Assembly (NCBI GenBank): GCA_964537685.1
Contig: CAZICM010000080.1
Coordinates: 1-36,269, forward strand
DNA from: CAZICM01 sp964537685
GTDB taxonomy: Bacteria > Myxococcota_A > Polyangia > Polyangiales > Polyangiaceae
Reading direction: 5' to 3'
DNA: 36,269 nt
Below are positions 25,554 through 33,568 of the stretch, piece by piece. Below the pieces are notes generated by a model. It had not been told where the DNA came from. It did not search any database and was given only the letters and a program-made list of their open reading frames with translations. Position 1 is the stretch's first letter. Each line of letters begins with the position of its first letter. A program made the translations under genes and the position numbers.

Positions 25554-27121
25554 TTCATCGCGGAAAAAGTGGTCGTTGCGACGTCGAGGCGAGGATGGGA
25601 TGGGAAGCCCATCGCCCGGATTTGTCCGGCCACGCAAGACGAAACGCCGCCGTTGGGAGGGTTGGTGGTGACGGTGACGCCGACCGCGCGGCCATTTTGA
25701 ACGGCAGCGCATACGGTGACTTCCATGCTGGAAGGCACATTGCACGCATTGAGATAGCTGCCGTTGTTCAGCACTTTTGCGTAGGCGCCCGCCGTTAAAT
25801 CGGGCGGACCGTTGTTGCCGAGCTTGAATTCTTCAACGTACTTCGCGCGGGCCGACTCACAGCTCATTCCGCCTCCGAGCACGGGATAATTTCCGCCGCC
25901 GGGTGCTGCGACGCCGCCCGGACCGCCCACACCGCCGGGGCCGCTTTTACCTGCTGCAAGCGCTCCGGACACATCGATATTCGGCGTCACTTCTTGGCCT
26001 TGCACGACCGCGACGCGATCTTTGTTGCTGCGCTTTCTAGCGAGCCACCCCGCGCCGCCCGCCAAGAACACCCCGACAATGGCTAAGCCGATAAGCGCTT
26101 TGTATTGCGTTTGCTTCTTTTCAGCCGTGACAACCGCATCGAGAGCCTTCTTTTCCTGCTTGATGTCGCGGTTGAGCCGGGCGTGTTCTGCAAAGGGCGC
26201 GAATTCGTCCCAGTCCTTGATGAGCTTTTCATCGTTGACAAGCACATCGCGCAGCGGATGCTCGCCGACGAAGGAGCCCGATGCGATTTGCTGAAGGAGC
26301 TCGACCGCATTAAACGGGCCGTGATCCATGCCGTCTTTTACGACGACATAACGAGGCCGCGGATCGGACTCCAGGCGAGCCTTCATGTTGGCGAGGCGGC
26401 TTGTGGGATCGTTGGCCGCGTTGGGATCGACCGTGGGATGCCGGATGGCGACAGCATAGGCGCCGTCGGTGGTAATCGATTTGAGTCCTGGGGCGAGCGG
26501 CGCGGGCGGCGGAAGCATGGAGCTTCGGATGTCGACGCTGTCATCGTCGCGCACGTAACGTGCTGCCGCCGCGGAAGGAGGCGGAGCCTCTCCATCGGTT
26601 GGCGCAAGCTGGAACAACGCCGAGGCCAGCGCACCCAAATCGGCCGGACGCTGCATTGGGTCTGAAATCAGCGCTTTACCGAGAATGACTTCCAGCGAGG
26701 CCGGCAGATCGGGAACGATTTCCGTTGGCCTGCGCATGCCGGGCCCGATGCTTTCGCCGGTGATGAGCTCATAAAAAATTGCTCCCACCGAGAACACGCT
26801 CGCCCTTGGATCGCCGGCCGCGCCCTTGCGCTGTTCCGGAGAAAGACAGGCTTTATCGTGGGGATGCGCGGGAGGTCCGGCCTTCGCTTCGAGCAATTCA
26901 ATGCCGTTATCGGTGTAGAACAGCGAAGACGGATGAACAAAAAAGCTTTTCCCCTGCGTGTGAAGCTTGTGAAGCTGCATGCACAGGGGGACTACGATGC
27001 TCAGCGCTTCGGCGAGAGGAAAGCGATCGCCGCTTTCACGCCTCGCCTCAATTTCAGCGCGCAAAGAGTCCTCGGGAATCGGGGCAGAGGAGGAAGTTGC
27101 CTCGGTCATTGCGGTCGCCAT
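25550..27121 (-). CDS. pseudokinase membrane protein with GYF-type domain and AgmX-like tail
   Basis: The 523-residue protein starts with the C-lobe of a Ser/Thr kinase fold and almost no N-lobe. KSFFVHPSSLFYTDNGIELLEAK (59-80) sits where HRD and DFG should be, yet both catalytic Asp are missing. LSPEQRKGAAGDPRASVFSV (93-112) and GAIFYELITGE match the APE and helix F region. A GYF_2-like part (257-310, YVVVKDGMDHGPFNAVELL) follows, then a charged helix and one membrane segment (342-361). A Gly-rich linker and a C-terminal domain with GGVSSCVAGQIRAMGFP (491-507), like AgmX/PglI or TonB-type ends, complete it. It is coupled to the ABC ATPase gene by a 4-bp overlap. Its role is unknown; signalling by binding is inferred. 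Confidence 0.75.
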   Translation of the reverse strand: MATAMTEATSSSAPIPEDSLRAEIEARRESGDRFPLAEALSIVVPLCMQLHKLHTQGKSFFVHPSSLFYTDNGIELLEAKAGPPAHPHDKACLSPEQRKGAAGDPRASVFSVGAIFYELITGESIGPGMRRPTEIVPDLPASLEVILGKALISDPMQRPADLGALASALFQLAPTDGEAPPPSAAAARYVRDDDSVDIRSSMLPPPAPLAPGLKSITTDGAYAVAIRHPTVDPNAANDPTSRLANMKARLESDPRPRYVVVKDGMDHGPFNAVELLQQIASGSFVGEHPLRDVLVNDEKLIKDWDEFAPFAEHARLNRDIKQEKKALDAVVTAEKKQTQYKALIGLAIVGVFLAGGAGWLARKRSNKDRVAVVQGQEVTPNIDVSGALAAGKSGPGGVGGPGGVAAPGGGNYPVLGGGMSCESARAKYVEEFKLGNNGPPDLTAGAYAKVLNNGSYLNACNVPSSMEVTVCAAVQNGRAVGVTVTTNPPNGGVSSCVAGQIRAMGFPSHPRLDVATTTFSAMK

Positions 27122-27197
27122 TATGTTGAAAAGGGGTCTAAAAACAACGCCTCTAAAGGGTTTTCAAGGCGTATTCCAAATATGCGGGGAGGCGTCC

Positions 27198-27425
27198 CTA
27201 GCTCTTTAAATGCGTTCCGGCTTCGCGTTCGGCCCGCTCGTCGTCTTGAAGGATGGTGAACACGAGTCCGGCTCCAAGAATAGGGACCAGCCAAATCAAC
27301 TGAGTTTGCCAGACTTTTTGGCGGTGTTCGTAGATGCGGCTCTTAAAGACGCGGACGGTGAGCCAGGTTTGAAAAGCGACCATGGCCAGAACGAGAGCCC
27401 CTACGACAATTTCGAATGTTCCCAT
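27198..27425 (-). CDS. small membrane protein, possibly PLDc_N-like
   Basis: From the ATG at 27423-27425 the 75-residue protein has two hydrophobic segments (MGTFEIVVGALVLAMVAFQTWLTV and QLIWLVPILGAGLVFTIL) separated by a basic loop FKSRIYEHRQKVWQ, and a charged tail DDERAEREAGTHLKS. The pattern of a membrane segment, WLVPILG and a charged end resembles the N-terminal part of cardiolipin-synthase-type proteins (PLDc_N), but the similarity is weak. The frame is open to 27497; the start chosen avoids an N-terminal run without a membrane logic. It lies alone between the pseudokinase gene and the divergent hydrolase. Confidence 0.55.
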   Translation of the reverse strand: MGTFEIVVGALVLAMVAFQTWLTVRVFKSRIYEHRQKVWQTQLIWLVPILGAGLVFTILQDDERAEREAGTHLKS

Positions 27426-27546
27426 GACAACTGGGCCGCAAGGTAGCCATTCGGTTTGGCCGCGCAAGCCCGCCCGCGGCAAATTGTTTGGGTTCAAATG
27501 AAAAGAAGGGTGGTTCGCGGGAAACCCATACTACAGTCGTGACCGC

Positions 27547-28677
27547 ATGTCTGCCGGTGTGCCGCCGCTGGATGGAAGAATGGGCCGCTGGGCCACCGCG
27601 ATCGCCCTGGGGCTGAGCGCTGCGGCACTGTGTTTTGGCTTTGCGTCGTGTTCGACGTCTCCATCGGCATCGGTGGATGCGGGCGATTTGTTAGGGGTAT
27701 TCGAGCCCCGCGATGCTTCTGCGGATGCCCGTTTGGATGCGTCCAAACCCGCTAAAAAAGCGCTTCGGGATGCCGGCGCCCCTGGACCGGATGCTGCGCC
27801 GGCAGAGCCCAAAACCCAAGCCCGCGAGCCTTCGGCTTCTTCATGCGTGGAGCCGGCTGGAATGCCCAACCGCGATTTAAAAAGGGTCGTCGGAAGACCG
27901 GCCTGCAGGGATGCCCAGGTTCTTGAATGGCGCGATGCGGAAGGGTCACCCCGTTATGCCTGCGTCATCGCGCCCAAGAATGTGGAGACCCGCGCTCCCC
28001 TGCCCCTGCTCATCTTTTTTCACGGGGCTTATGACGATCCCACCATTGTCGATAAAGAGACGACACTGCGCAAACACGGAGCGCGCTTTGCGATGGCTCA
28101 AGATCCGGCGCATACAGGCTTTATCGTGCTCGCCGTCCAGGGAAGAGCCATACGGGGCGGCCGCTATGGAACAACCTTCGATACGGAATACACAGGCAAC
28201 GACAATGTGGATATCGCGGCCGCCGATTATTTTTTAGATGCGCTTATCGAAAAGAAGCTCGTAGACAAACGCCGTATTTATGCGGTGGGCAATTCGTGGG
28301 GAGGCCAAATGGCCGCCACCTATGCGATGATGCGGGCCGATCGCGTCGCGGCATTTGCCGTGTATGGAAGCGATGCGCCGCCCGCCAAATGGATTTGCCC
28401 AGGCCCTCCGCCGCCCGCGATGGTGGTCTATCGGGCCTGCGATTCTTTCTTTTCATGCGAATCGGTCGAACGCTGGGTCAGCGCGCGCGAAAGCTTGAGC
28501 GCAGAAACCCGCCCGCTTAGGCTGGGCTCCTATAACGACGAAGAACCCAACTGCTCCCTCCGCAACAAATGCCCTGAAATTAAAGGCGCAGCCAATCATC
28601 GCCGCTGGCCCAAAAACCGCGAGCAGGACATTCTGCGCGAGTTATCGCGGCATGTGCTTTCCGTCGTGCCTCAATAA
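27547..28677 (+). CDS. secreted alpha/beta hydrolase lipoprotein (PHB-depolymerase/esterase-like)
   Basis: The 376-residue protein has a signal peptide with Cys35 in GFASCSTS, an Ala/Asp/Pro-rich linker with several DAS and DAG steps (42-95), and an alpha/beta hydrolase domain from about 115. LLIFFHGAYDD (about 154-164) is the oxyanion strand, and GNSWGGQ holds the nucleophile Ser250. A His near NHRRWPKN in the C-terminal part may complete the triad. Family members cleave esters of short polymers or small acids. It stands alone on the plus strand. The ATG at 27580 (MGRWATAIALG) is an alternative start. Confidence 0.75.
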   Translation: MSAGVPPLDGRMGRWATAIALGLSAAALCFGFASCSTSPSASVDAGDLLGVFEPRDASADARLDASKPAKKALRDAGAPGPDAAPAEPKTQAREPSASSCVEPAGMPNRDLKRVVGRPACRDAQVLEWRDAEGSPRYACVIAPKNVETRAPLPLLIFFHGAYDDPTIVDKETTLRKHGARFAMAQDPAHTGFIVLAVQGRAIRGGRYGTTFDTEYTGNDNVDIAAADYFLDALIEKKLVDKRRIYAVGNSWGGQMAATYAMMRADRVAAFAVYGSDAPPAKWICPGPPPPAMVVYRACDSFFSCESVERWVSARESLSAETRPLRLGSYNDEEPNCSLRNKCPEIKGAANHRRWPKNREQDILRELSRHVLSVVPQ

Positions 28678-28725
28678 GAAAGAGGGCTGCCCTAAAGGTC
28701 TCGTCCGCGCTATCGTCGCGCCATC

Positions 28726-29328
28726 ATGGACGACGCAAGAACCCGCGCCGATGAAAGCATTTCGAGCCGCTTTACACGTGTGATGAACGCGGCCGTTTCG
28801 CGCTACGGCGTTCTCACGGAACCCGCTCCGCTCGCGCTATTTACCGGTGTTTTCTTCTTAATTGCGCTCGGAGTCGCTCAAAGCGGCGCGTCCAGCGGCC
28901 TGGTGTATGTATTTGGCGCGCTGGCCGCCGCGCCTTTGACCATCGGCATTCTTTCAAGCCTGGCCTTGATGGGTTCGAGGCGCCGGGTTGTCGACTGGCT
29001 CGCATCGCTGCCATTTCCGTTGGAGAACATGAACGCGGTTCTGAACGGCGTGGGCGAAGTGCTTGAAATCACCTTGAAACAAGGCGGACCCCCGACCGCC
29101 GAGTTCAATAACGAGCTCGATAAAGTTCATCCCGATTGCTTTGTCGCCAAAGTGAACCCCGAAGAAGGCCCTGCCGAAACCATTGAAATTCGCATCGGCA
29201 TTGTGGATTCCAAATACCTGCCCTCGGTCTCCAGCCATAAGCGCTATCAGCGCGTGCAAGACCTGATGCGCGTCGTGCTTATCCCCTTGTCCGAGCGTTT
29301 TCCTATTGTCTCCGTGCGTGTGAAATAG
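28726..29328 (+). CDS. membrane protein of unknown function
   Basis: The 200-residue protein has a charged N-terminal part (1-35), two hydrophobic segments (about 36-58 and 62-83) joined by a short loop, and a cytoplasmic or periplasmic domain of about 115 residues with LPFPLENMNAVLNGVGEVLEI and a C-terminal DLMRVVLIPLSERFPIVSVRVK. The last part looks like an alternating strand-helix fold, and no known motif is seen. A 6-bp dyad follows its stop. The gene lies 46 bp before the glutamine-synthetase-like gene, which may share its transcript. Confidence 0.65.
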   Translation: MDDARTRADESISSRFTRVMNAAVSRYGVLTEPAPLALFTGVFFLIALGVAQSGASSGLVYVFGALAAAPLTIGILSSLALMGSRRRVVDWLASLPFPLENMNAVLNGVGEVLEITLKQGGPPTAEFNNELDKVHPDCFVAKVNPEEGPAETIEIRIGIVDSKYLPSVSSHKRYQRVQDLMRVVLIPLSERFPIVSVRVK

Positions 29329-29329
29329 A

Positions 29330-29349
29330 GGTCCTCATTCCTTAGGACC
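29330..29349 (+). promoter_or_regulatory. inverted repeat before the glutamine-synthetase-like gene
   Basis: GGTCCT (29330-29335) and AGGACC (29344-29349) are exact reverse complements with an 8-bp loop. The dyad lies just after the stop of the upstream gene and 25 bp before the likely ATG at 29375. It may be an operator or a weak RNA hairpin; no T-run follows. Confidence 0.35.
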
Positions 29350-29374
29350 GCCCAAAGTGATAGCGTCGCCGCTC

Positions 29375-30736
29375 ATGAACGAATCGGATATTTCCAAGCT
29401 CATTTCCGATCTCGAAGCGCGCAATGTCACACGGGTAAAACTCGGCGGCTTCGATGTCGACGGCGTGCTCCGGGGCAAATACATTTCCCTCGATAAGCTA
29501 AAAAGCGCTCTCGCCGGAGGATTCGGCTTCTGCGATGTCATCTTCGGCTGGGACATCGGCGATGTCTGTTACGACAATTCAAAAGTAACGGGCGCTCACA
29601 CAGGCTATCCCGATACCTTGGCAGAAATCGATGCGGCGACGCTTCGGATGATACCCTGGGAGCCCAACACAGCCGCTTTTATTGCTGATTTTCGCGATGA
29701 ACAGGGTGGCTCCCATCCGGCCTGTCCCCGATCGCTGCTCCGCACGGTCATCGACCGGGCCAAAACAATGGGTTTTGAAGCAAAATTTGCCTGTGAATTT
29801 GAGTTTTGGCTCTTTCAGGAAAGCCCTCAAACCCTCTATCAAAAAAACTTTAACGGATTGACGCCATTATCTCCGGGCATGTTTGGCTATTCTTGGGTGC
29901 GCGAGGGCCAGCAGAAAAAGCTAATGGCCGCTATTTTCGAGGAAATGAAGGCTTTTGATATAGAAATCGAGGGCCTGCATACCGAGACAGGGCCGGGCGT
30001 CTGCGAAGTCGCGATTCGTTATGATGATATCCTTCGCGCCGCCGACAAAGCCGCGCTGTTTAAAACCGCCATGAAACAGATCGCCTATGAACACGGCCTT
30101 TCTGTTACATTCATGGCCAAATGGAACGAAAAACTCCCCGGCTCCAGCGGCCATCTCCATCAAAGCCTATGGAAAAACGGCGAAAATGTATTTATGGACT
30201 CGTCCTCGCCCAAGGCGATGACCAAAACCCTGCGGCACTATATCGGCGGCCAGCTTAAGCTGATGCGCGAGTTAACAGCGATTTATTCGCCCACCATCAA
30301 TAGCTATAAACGCTATGTTCCGGGTGTATGGGCTCCGCTTACGCCTTCCTATGGAATTGAAAACCGGACCACAGCCATCCGTTTGATTGGATTGGGCACC
30401 AAGAGCGCCCGCGTCGAATACCGCCAAACCGCCGCGGATATCAATCCCTATTCGGCGATGGCGGCATGCCTGGCTTCGGGCCTGTATGGAATTCAAAACG
30501 AAATCGAGCCTCCCGATGCGGTAACGGGCGATCGGGGCGACGAGAACGATCCCAAAGCCCGGCTCCCCAGGACGCTTGCAGAAGCGACGGAATTGCTTGA
30601 ACAGAGCAAGGCGGCCCGCGACATTCTCGGTGAAGGATTTGTCGATCACTACGTTCGGACCAGGCAATGGGAAGTGCGGCAATATGGCCGCGCCGTTAGT
30701 GATTGGGAATTAAAACGATATTTTGAGGCGGTGTAG
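29375..30736 (+). CDS. glutamine synthetase family ligase (gamma-glutamyl-amine type)
   Basis: This 453-residue ligase is of the glutamine synthetase fold. Metal-binding Glu are seen in ACEFEFWLF (Glu141, Glu143), and HTETGPGVCEVAI (Glu204, Glu211). His260 lies in PGSSGHLHQS, and RVEYRQTAADINPYS has Arg346, Glu348 and Arg350 of the active site. The N-terminal part GGFDVDGVLRGKYISLDKL matches GS relatives that act on amines (PuuA, IpuC, FluG-like) and not the housekeeping GlnA; the adenylylation-loop tyrosine of GlnA is not apparent. It precedes an iron-type alcohol dehydrogenase by 3 bp, which suggests use of an amino alcohol or amine. A GTG at 29357 is an alternative start. Confidence 0.8.
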   Translation: MNESDISKLISDLEARNVTRVKLGGFDVDGVLRGKYISLDKLKSALAGGFGFCDVIFGWDIGDVCYDNSKVTGAHTGYPDTLAEIDAATLRMIPWEPNTAAFIADFRDEQGGSHPACPRSLLRTVIDRAKTMGFEAKFACEFEFWLFQESPQTLYQKNFNGLTPLSPGMFGYSWVREGQQKKLMAAIFEEMKAFDIEIEGLHTETGPGVCEVAIRYDDILRAADKAALFKTAMKQIAYEHGLSVTFMAKWNEKLPGSSGHLHQSLWKNGENVFMDSSSPKAMTKTLRHYIGGQLKLMRELTAIYSPTINSYKRYVPGVWAPLTPSYGIENRTTAIRLIGLGTKSARVEYRQTAADINPYSAMAACLASGLYGIQNEIEPPDAVTGDRGDENDPKARLPRTLAEATELLEQSKAARDILGEGFVDHYVRTRQWEVRQYGRAVSDWELKRYFEAV

Positions 30737-30739
30737 GCC

Positions 30740-31873
30740 ATGGCGATTTGGAGTTTTCCCACGAGAATTGTGTTTGGCGCGGGCGTGGTCAGCACCACGG
30801 GCGCCGAAGTAAAAAGGCTCTCAGCCAAACAAGCGCTGATTGTCGCCGATAAAGGCGTTGTGAAGGCTGGACTTCTTGCCCCCGTGCAGGATGCTCTTCG
30901 CAAAGAAGGCATTGGATTTGCCGTTTTTGATGATGTTCTGCCCAATCCCGTCGAGAAAAATGTCACAGACGGCGTTCTCGCCTTTAAACAGAGCGGCGCG
31001 GATGTGGTGGTTGCGGTCGGAGGCGGTTCTCCGCTCGATATCGGCAAACTGATTCGGCTCTGTATTCATCATACCCGCCCCTTGGTGGACTATGACGATG
31101 CCACAGGAGGCGATCAGTATATTACCCCCAATGTTCCTCCCATGATCGCCATCCCCACAACGGCCGGAACAGGAAGCGAAGTCGGCCGTTCAGGTGTCGT
31201 GACGCTCGATGCCAATCATCGCAAAACCGTTATTTTCTCGCCCTATCTCTTGGCCAATGCCGCCCTGCTCGATCCTGAAATGACGCGCACCATGCCTCCT
31301 TTCCTGACGGCGGCCACCGGCTTCGATGCCTTTACGCATTGTGTGGAAGCCTTTGTGTCCAAGGGCGATCATCCCATGGCCGACGGAATCGCTCAGGAGG
31401 GCATTCGCATCGTGGCCGGATGCCTGGAAAAAGCCGTGCATAACGGAGCCGATCTCGAGGCACGCGGGGGAATGATGAAGGCTGCCATGATGGGCGCCGT
31501 GGCCTTCCAAAAAGGGTTAGGGGCATGTCATTCTCTAGCCCATCCCCTATCGAGCGAATGCGGTCTTCACCATGGCTTTGCCAACGCGCTTGGCCTGCCT
31601 GCGGTCTTGGCGTACAACGCTTCCGTTGTGGGCGATAAATTGGCTCGTATATCGGCGCTGCTCGGGGGTGAACCCAGCGCTCAAGGCTGTGGGGAAGCGG
31701 TTCGGGGACTTCTCGACCGAATTGGGTTAAAGGGCGGGCTTTCCAATGCGGGCGTACCTCGGGAAAAGCTTAATATACTCGCGGACCTGGCCTTCCAGGA
31801 CGCTTGCCATCAGAGCAATCCCCGCGCTTGCACCCGCGACGATTTGCTAGGCTTGTACGAAGCTTGTTTTTAG
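30740..31873 (+). CDS. iron-containing alcohol dehydrogenase
   Basis: The 377-residue NAD(P)-dependent enzyme oxidises an alcohol or reduces an aldehyde. The dinucleotide loop is VAVGGGSPLDIGK (about 92-103), with PTTAGTGSEV following. The metal ligands are seen as Asp196 and His200 in GFDAFTHCVEA, His264 in LGACHSLAHPL, and His278 in CGLHHGFAN. It follows the ligase gene by 3 bp, so co-translation is likely. The ligase and dehydrogenase could convert a gamma-glutamylated amino alcohol to an aldehyde, but no aldehyde dehydrogenase or amidohydrolase lies beside them. Confidence 0.93.
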   Translation: MAIWSFPTRIVFGAGVVSTTGAEVKRLSAKQALIVADKGVVKAGLLAPVQDALRKEGIGFAVFDDVLPNPVEKNVTDGVLAFKQSGADVVVAVGGGSPLDIGKLIRLCIHHTRPLVDYDDATGGDQYITPNVPPMIAIPTTAGTGSEVGRSGVVTLDANHRKTVIFSPYLLANAALLDPEMTRTMPPFLTAATGFDAFTHCVEAFVSKGDHPMADGIAQEGIRIVAGCLEKAVHNGADLEARGGMMKAAMMGAVAFQKGLGACHSLAHPLSSECGLHHGFANALGLPAVLAYNASVVGDKLARISALLGGEPSAQGCGEAVRGLLDRIGLKGGLSNAGVPREKLNILADLAFQDACHQSNPRACTRDDLLGLYEACF

Positions 31874-31890
31874 CGCCCAATCCCACGAAA

Positions 31891-33444
31891 TCACCAAGGT
31901 ATTTCCTTCTTCACCTGCTCGGGGACATGACAGAAAACCCGCGCCTTCATCTTGGGATTCGCGTCTTCAAATGCTTTGACAATCGCCTGCGCCTGCTCCA
32001 CACTCGCCGCCTGCGCCCCCACAAATAAATTCCTCCCGTCGTCCTCTACCCCAAGCTTGGCGCCCTCAAAACGCTTGCCCTCAAAAGCCTTCTTCAGCGC
32101 CGGAAACTCAGGCGGAATGGGCGTTGCACTCGGCCCCACCGCAAACAAATGCGCATAAGGCTTGGCGCACAAAGGCGTCGCCAGCCACCGGAGATTCGAC
32201 ATCATGGTGTCCGTTATCTCCTTTGCACTGGGCATCTCCGCCGCTTTGTCGGCCTTGGCCGAGCGCAGCAAATAATATTTCCCATCCGAACGCCCGCTTA
32301 CCCATATATCCGACGGAGTTCGAGCATATACCCCCGTCGCCTCAAAGCCCGAAAGAGGCTTCGGCATCGGCACGCTATCCCATGCTCCCCCTGCCTTTTT
32401 CATATACAACCCATCCCCCGTCGCCGCATACACCGTCCCATCCTCCGCCGCCGCCATTCCCTCCACCACCCGCTTAAACGCAGGCTGTTCCAAGATCCAC
32501 GCCTTCCCATCAAAATGCGCCACATAGGCCAATCCAGCCGCCCCTCCCCACACATACACATCCGTCTCCGAAACCGCCAAAATACCCCCAATCGCCAGCG
32601 ACCCCGAAGCCGGAGGAGGAAGACTTTCCAACGTCCCTCGCTGTTTTTTAGGCTCCCAGCGCTCTATCAGCGGCGCGCCCGAACCTCCTCCATCCTGACA
32701 TTCAAAACCCGCCGCAAATCCATGCCCCGAGGCCGTTCCCGTCAGCTTAAATGCCGCCGCCGGACTCATCTTTACCTTGCAGCTTCTATCTTCCTCAGGA
32801 GCCGCCTCCGCCGCACCCTCCGCTCCATCGGCCTTGGCTTCTTTCTTCACCGGAGCGGGCGCCGCAATAACCCCACCCTTCCCACCGGCCAACGCAAAAC
32901 GAATATCATTGGATGGCATGGCAATCGCCGCAATCACACTCTCTCCAATCACCCCCATATCCAGCAAATTCTCTCCATCCCTCAAGAGTTGCTGCTCCGC
33001 CCATCGCCCACCCAAGGTATCAAACCATTTATATAACTTACCCTTTCCTTCCGGGTCCCGCGCCTCCAAAAAAGCCGCGGAAGGCCATGCCCCTCCAATC
33101 GGCGCCGCCCAATCCTGCTTCTTAATCCCTCGAGTAAATCCCGGCTCCTGAACCAACGCTCCTTCCGTCAGCGAAAAGAGCACATTGGACAGCGTAGCAA
33201 TCGCTCCTCCCTTCATCAGCACAAGACCAATCGCATCCGGCGTCTGCGCGACCACCGAATACACACTTGGATCGACCGCGGGCGCCGCGTTCGCCCCCGC
33301 ACCGCTCGCCGATCCCGAAGCCCGGGGCGCCGCCGCGCTTGGAGCCGCACTCGCCGAAACCGCTTCTTTGGGCGCCTCATTGGAAGGCTTGCTGCAACCG
33401 ATGACGACAATACCCAACAAACATGCCGAACCCAGATATTTCAT
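31891..33444 (-). CDS. lipoprotein with beta-propeller-like region
   Basis: From the ATG at 33442-33444 the 517-residue protein has a lipoprotein signal peptide MKYLGSACLLGIVVIGC with Cys17 and an Ala/Ser/Pro-rich linker. Two or more propeller-like repeats occur in the middle: VSETDVYVWGGAAGLAYVAHFDG, AAEDGTVYAATGDGLYMK, and YARTPSDIWVSGRSDGKYYL. A C-terminal part about 100 residues long ends in PEQVKKEIPW. No catalytic motif is visible. The frame is open to 33657, but this part overlaps the divergent lipoprotein gene and lacks a signal. Coding-strand composition is strongly G over C through most of the gene. Confidence 0.68.
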   Translation of the reverse strand: MKYLGSACLLGIVVIGCSKPSNEAPKEAVSASAAPSAAAPRASGSASGAGANAAPAVDPSVYSVVAQTPDAIGLVLMKGGAIATLSNVLFSLTEGALVQEPGFTRGIKKQDWAAPIGGAWPSAAFLEARDPEGKGKLYKWFDTLGGRWAEQQLLRDGENLLDMGVIGESVIAAIAMPSNDIRFALAGGKGGVIAAPAPVKKEAKADGAEGAAEAAPEEDRSCKVKMSPAAAFKLTGTASGHGFAAGFECQDGGGSGAPLIERWEPKKQRGTLESLPPPASGSLAIGGILAVSETDVYVWGGAAGLAYVAHFDGKAWILEQPAFKRVVEGMAAAEDGTVYAATGDGLYMKKAGGAWDSVPMPKPLSGFEATGVYARTPSDIWVSGRSDGKYYLLRSAKADKAAEMPSAKEITDTMMSNLRWLATPLCAKPYAHLFAVGPSATPIPPEFPALKKAFEGKRFEGAKLGVEDDGRNLFVGAQAASVEQAQAIVKAFEDANPKMKARVFCHVPEQVKKEIPW

Positions 33445-33531
33445 AGCTCTGGCTCCATACACCCAATACCGCCTCCCGCACAAGCCTCCCGCATTCGCCT
33501 CTATATTTTTTAGTGGACCTCGATACGCCTC

Positions 33532-33537
33532 TTGACA
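33532..33537 (+). promoter_or_regulatory. possible -35 box in the divergent lipoprotein region
   Basis: TTGACA is an exact -35 consensus in the gap between two divergent lipoprotein genes. CAGCAT, 17 bp downstream (33555-33560), is a poor -10. CTTGACAAG around it is a near-palindrome, so it could also be an operator. Transcription from here would start almost at the GTG at 33569. Confidence 0.25.
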
Positions 33538-33568
33538 AGGATATTTGCATGGGGCAGCATGGTCGATT

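Noticed and set aside
32149..33036. Plus-strand frame of 295 residues rich in Arg, His and Pro
   Set aside because: It is the reverse of the lipoprotein gene, which has a signal peptide and propeller-like repeats; the composition is that of a shadow.
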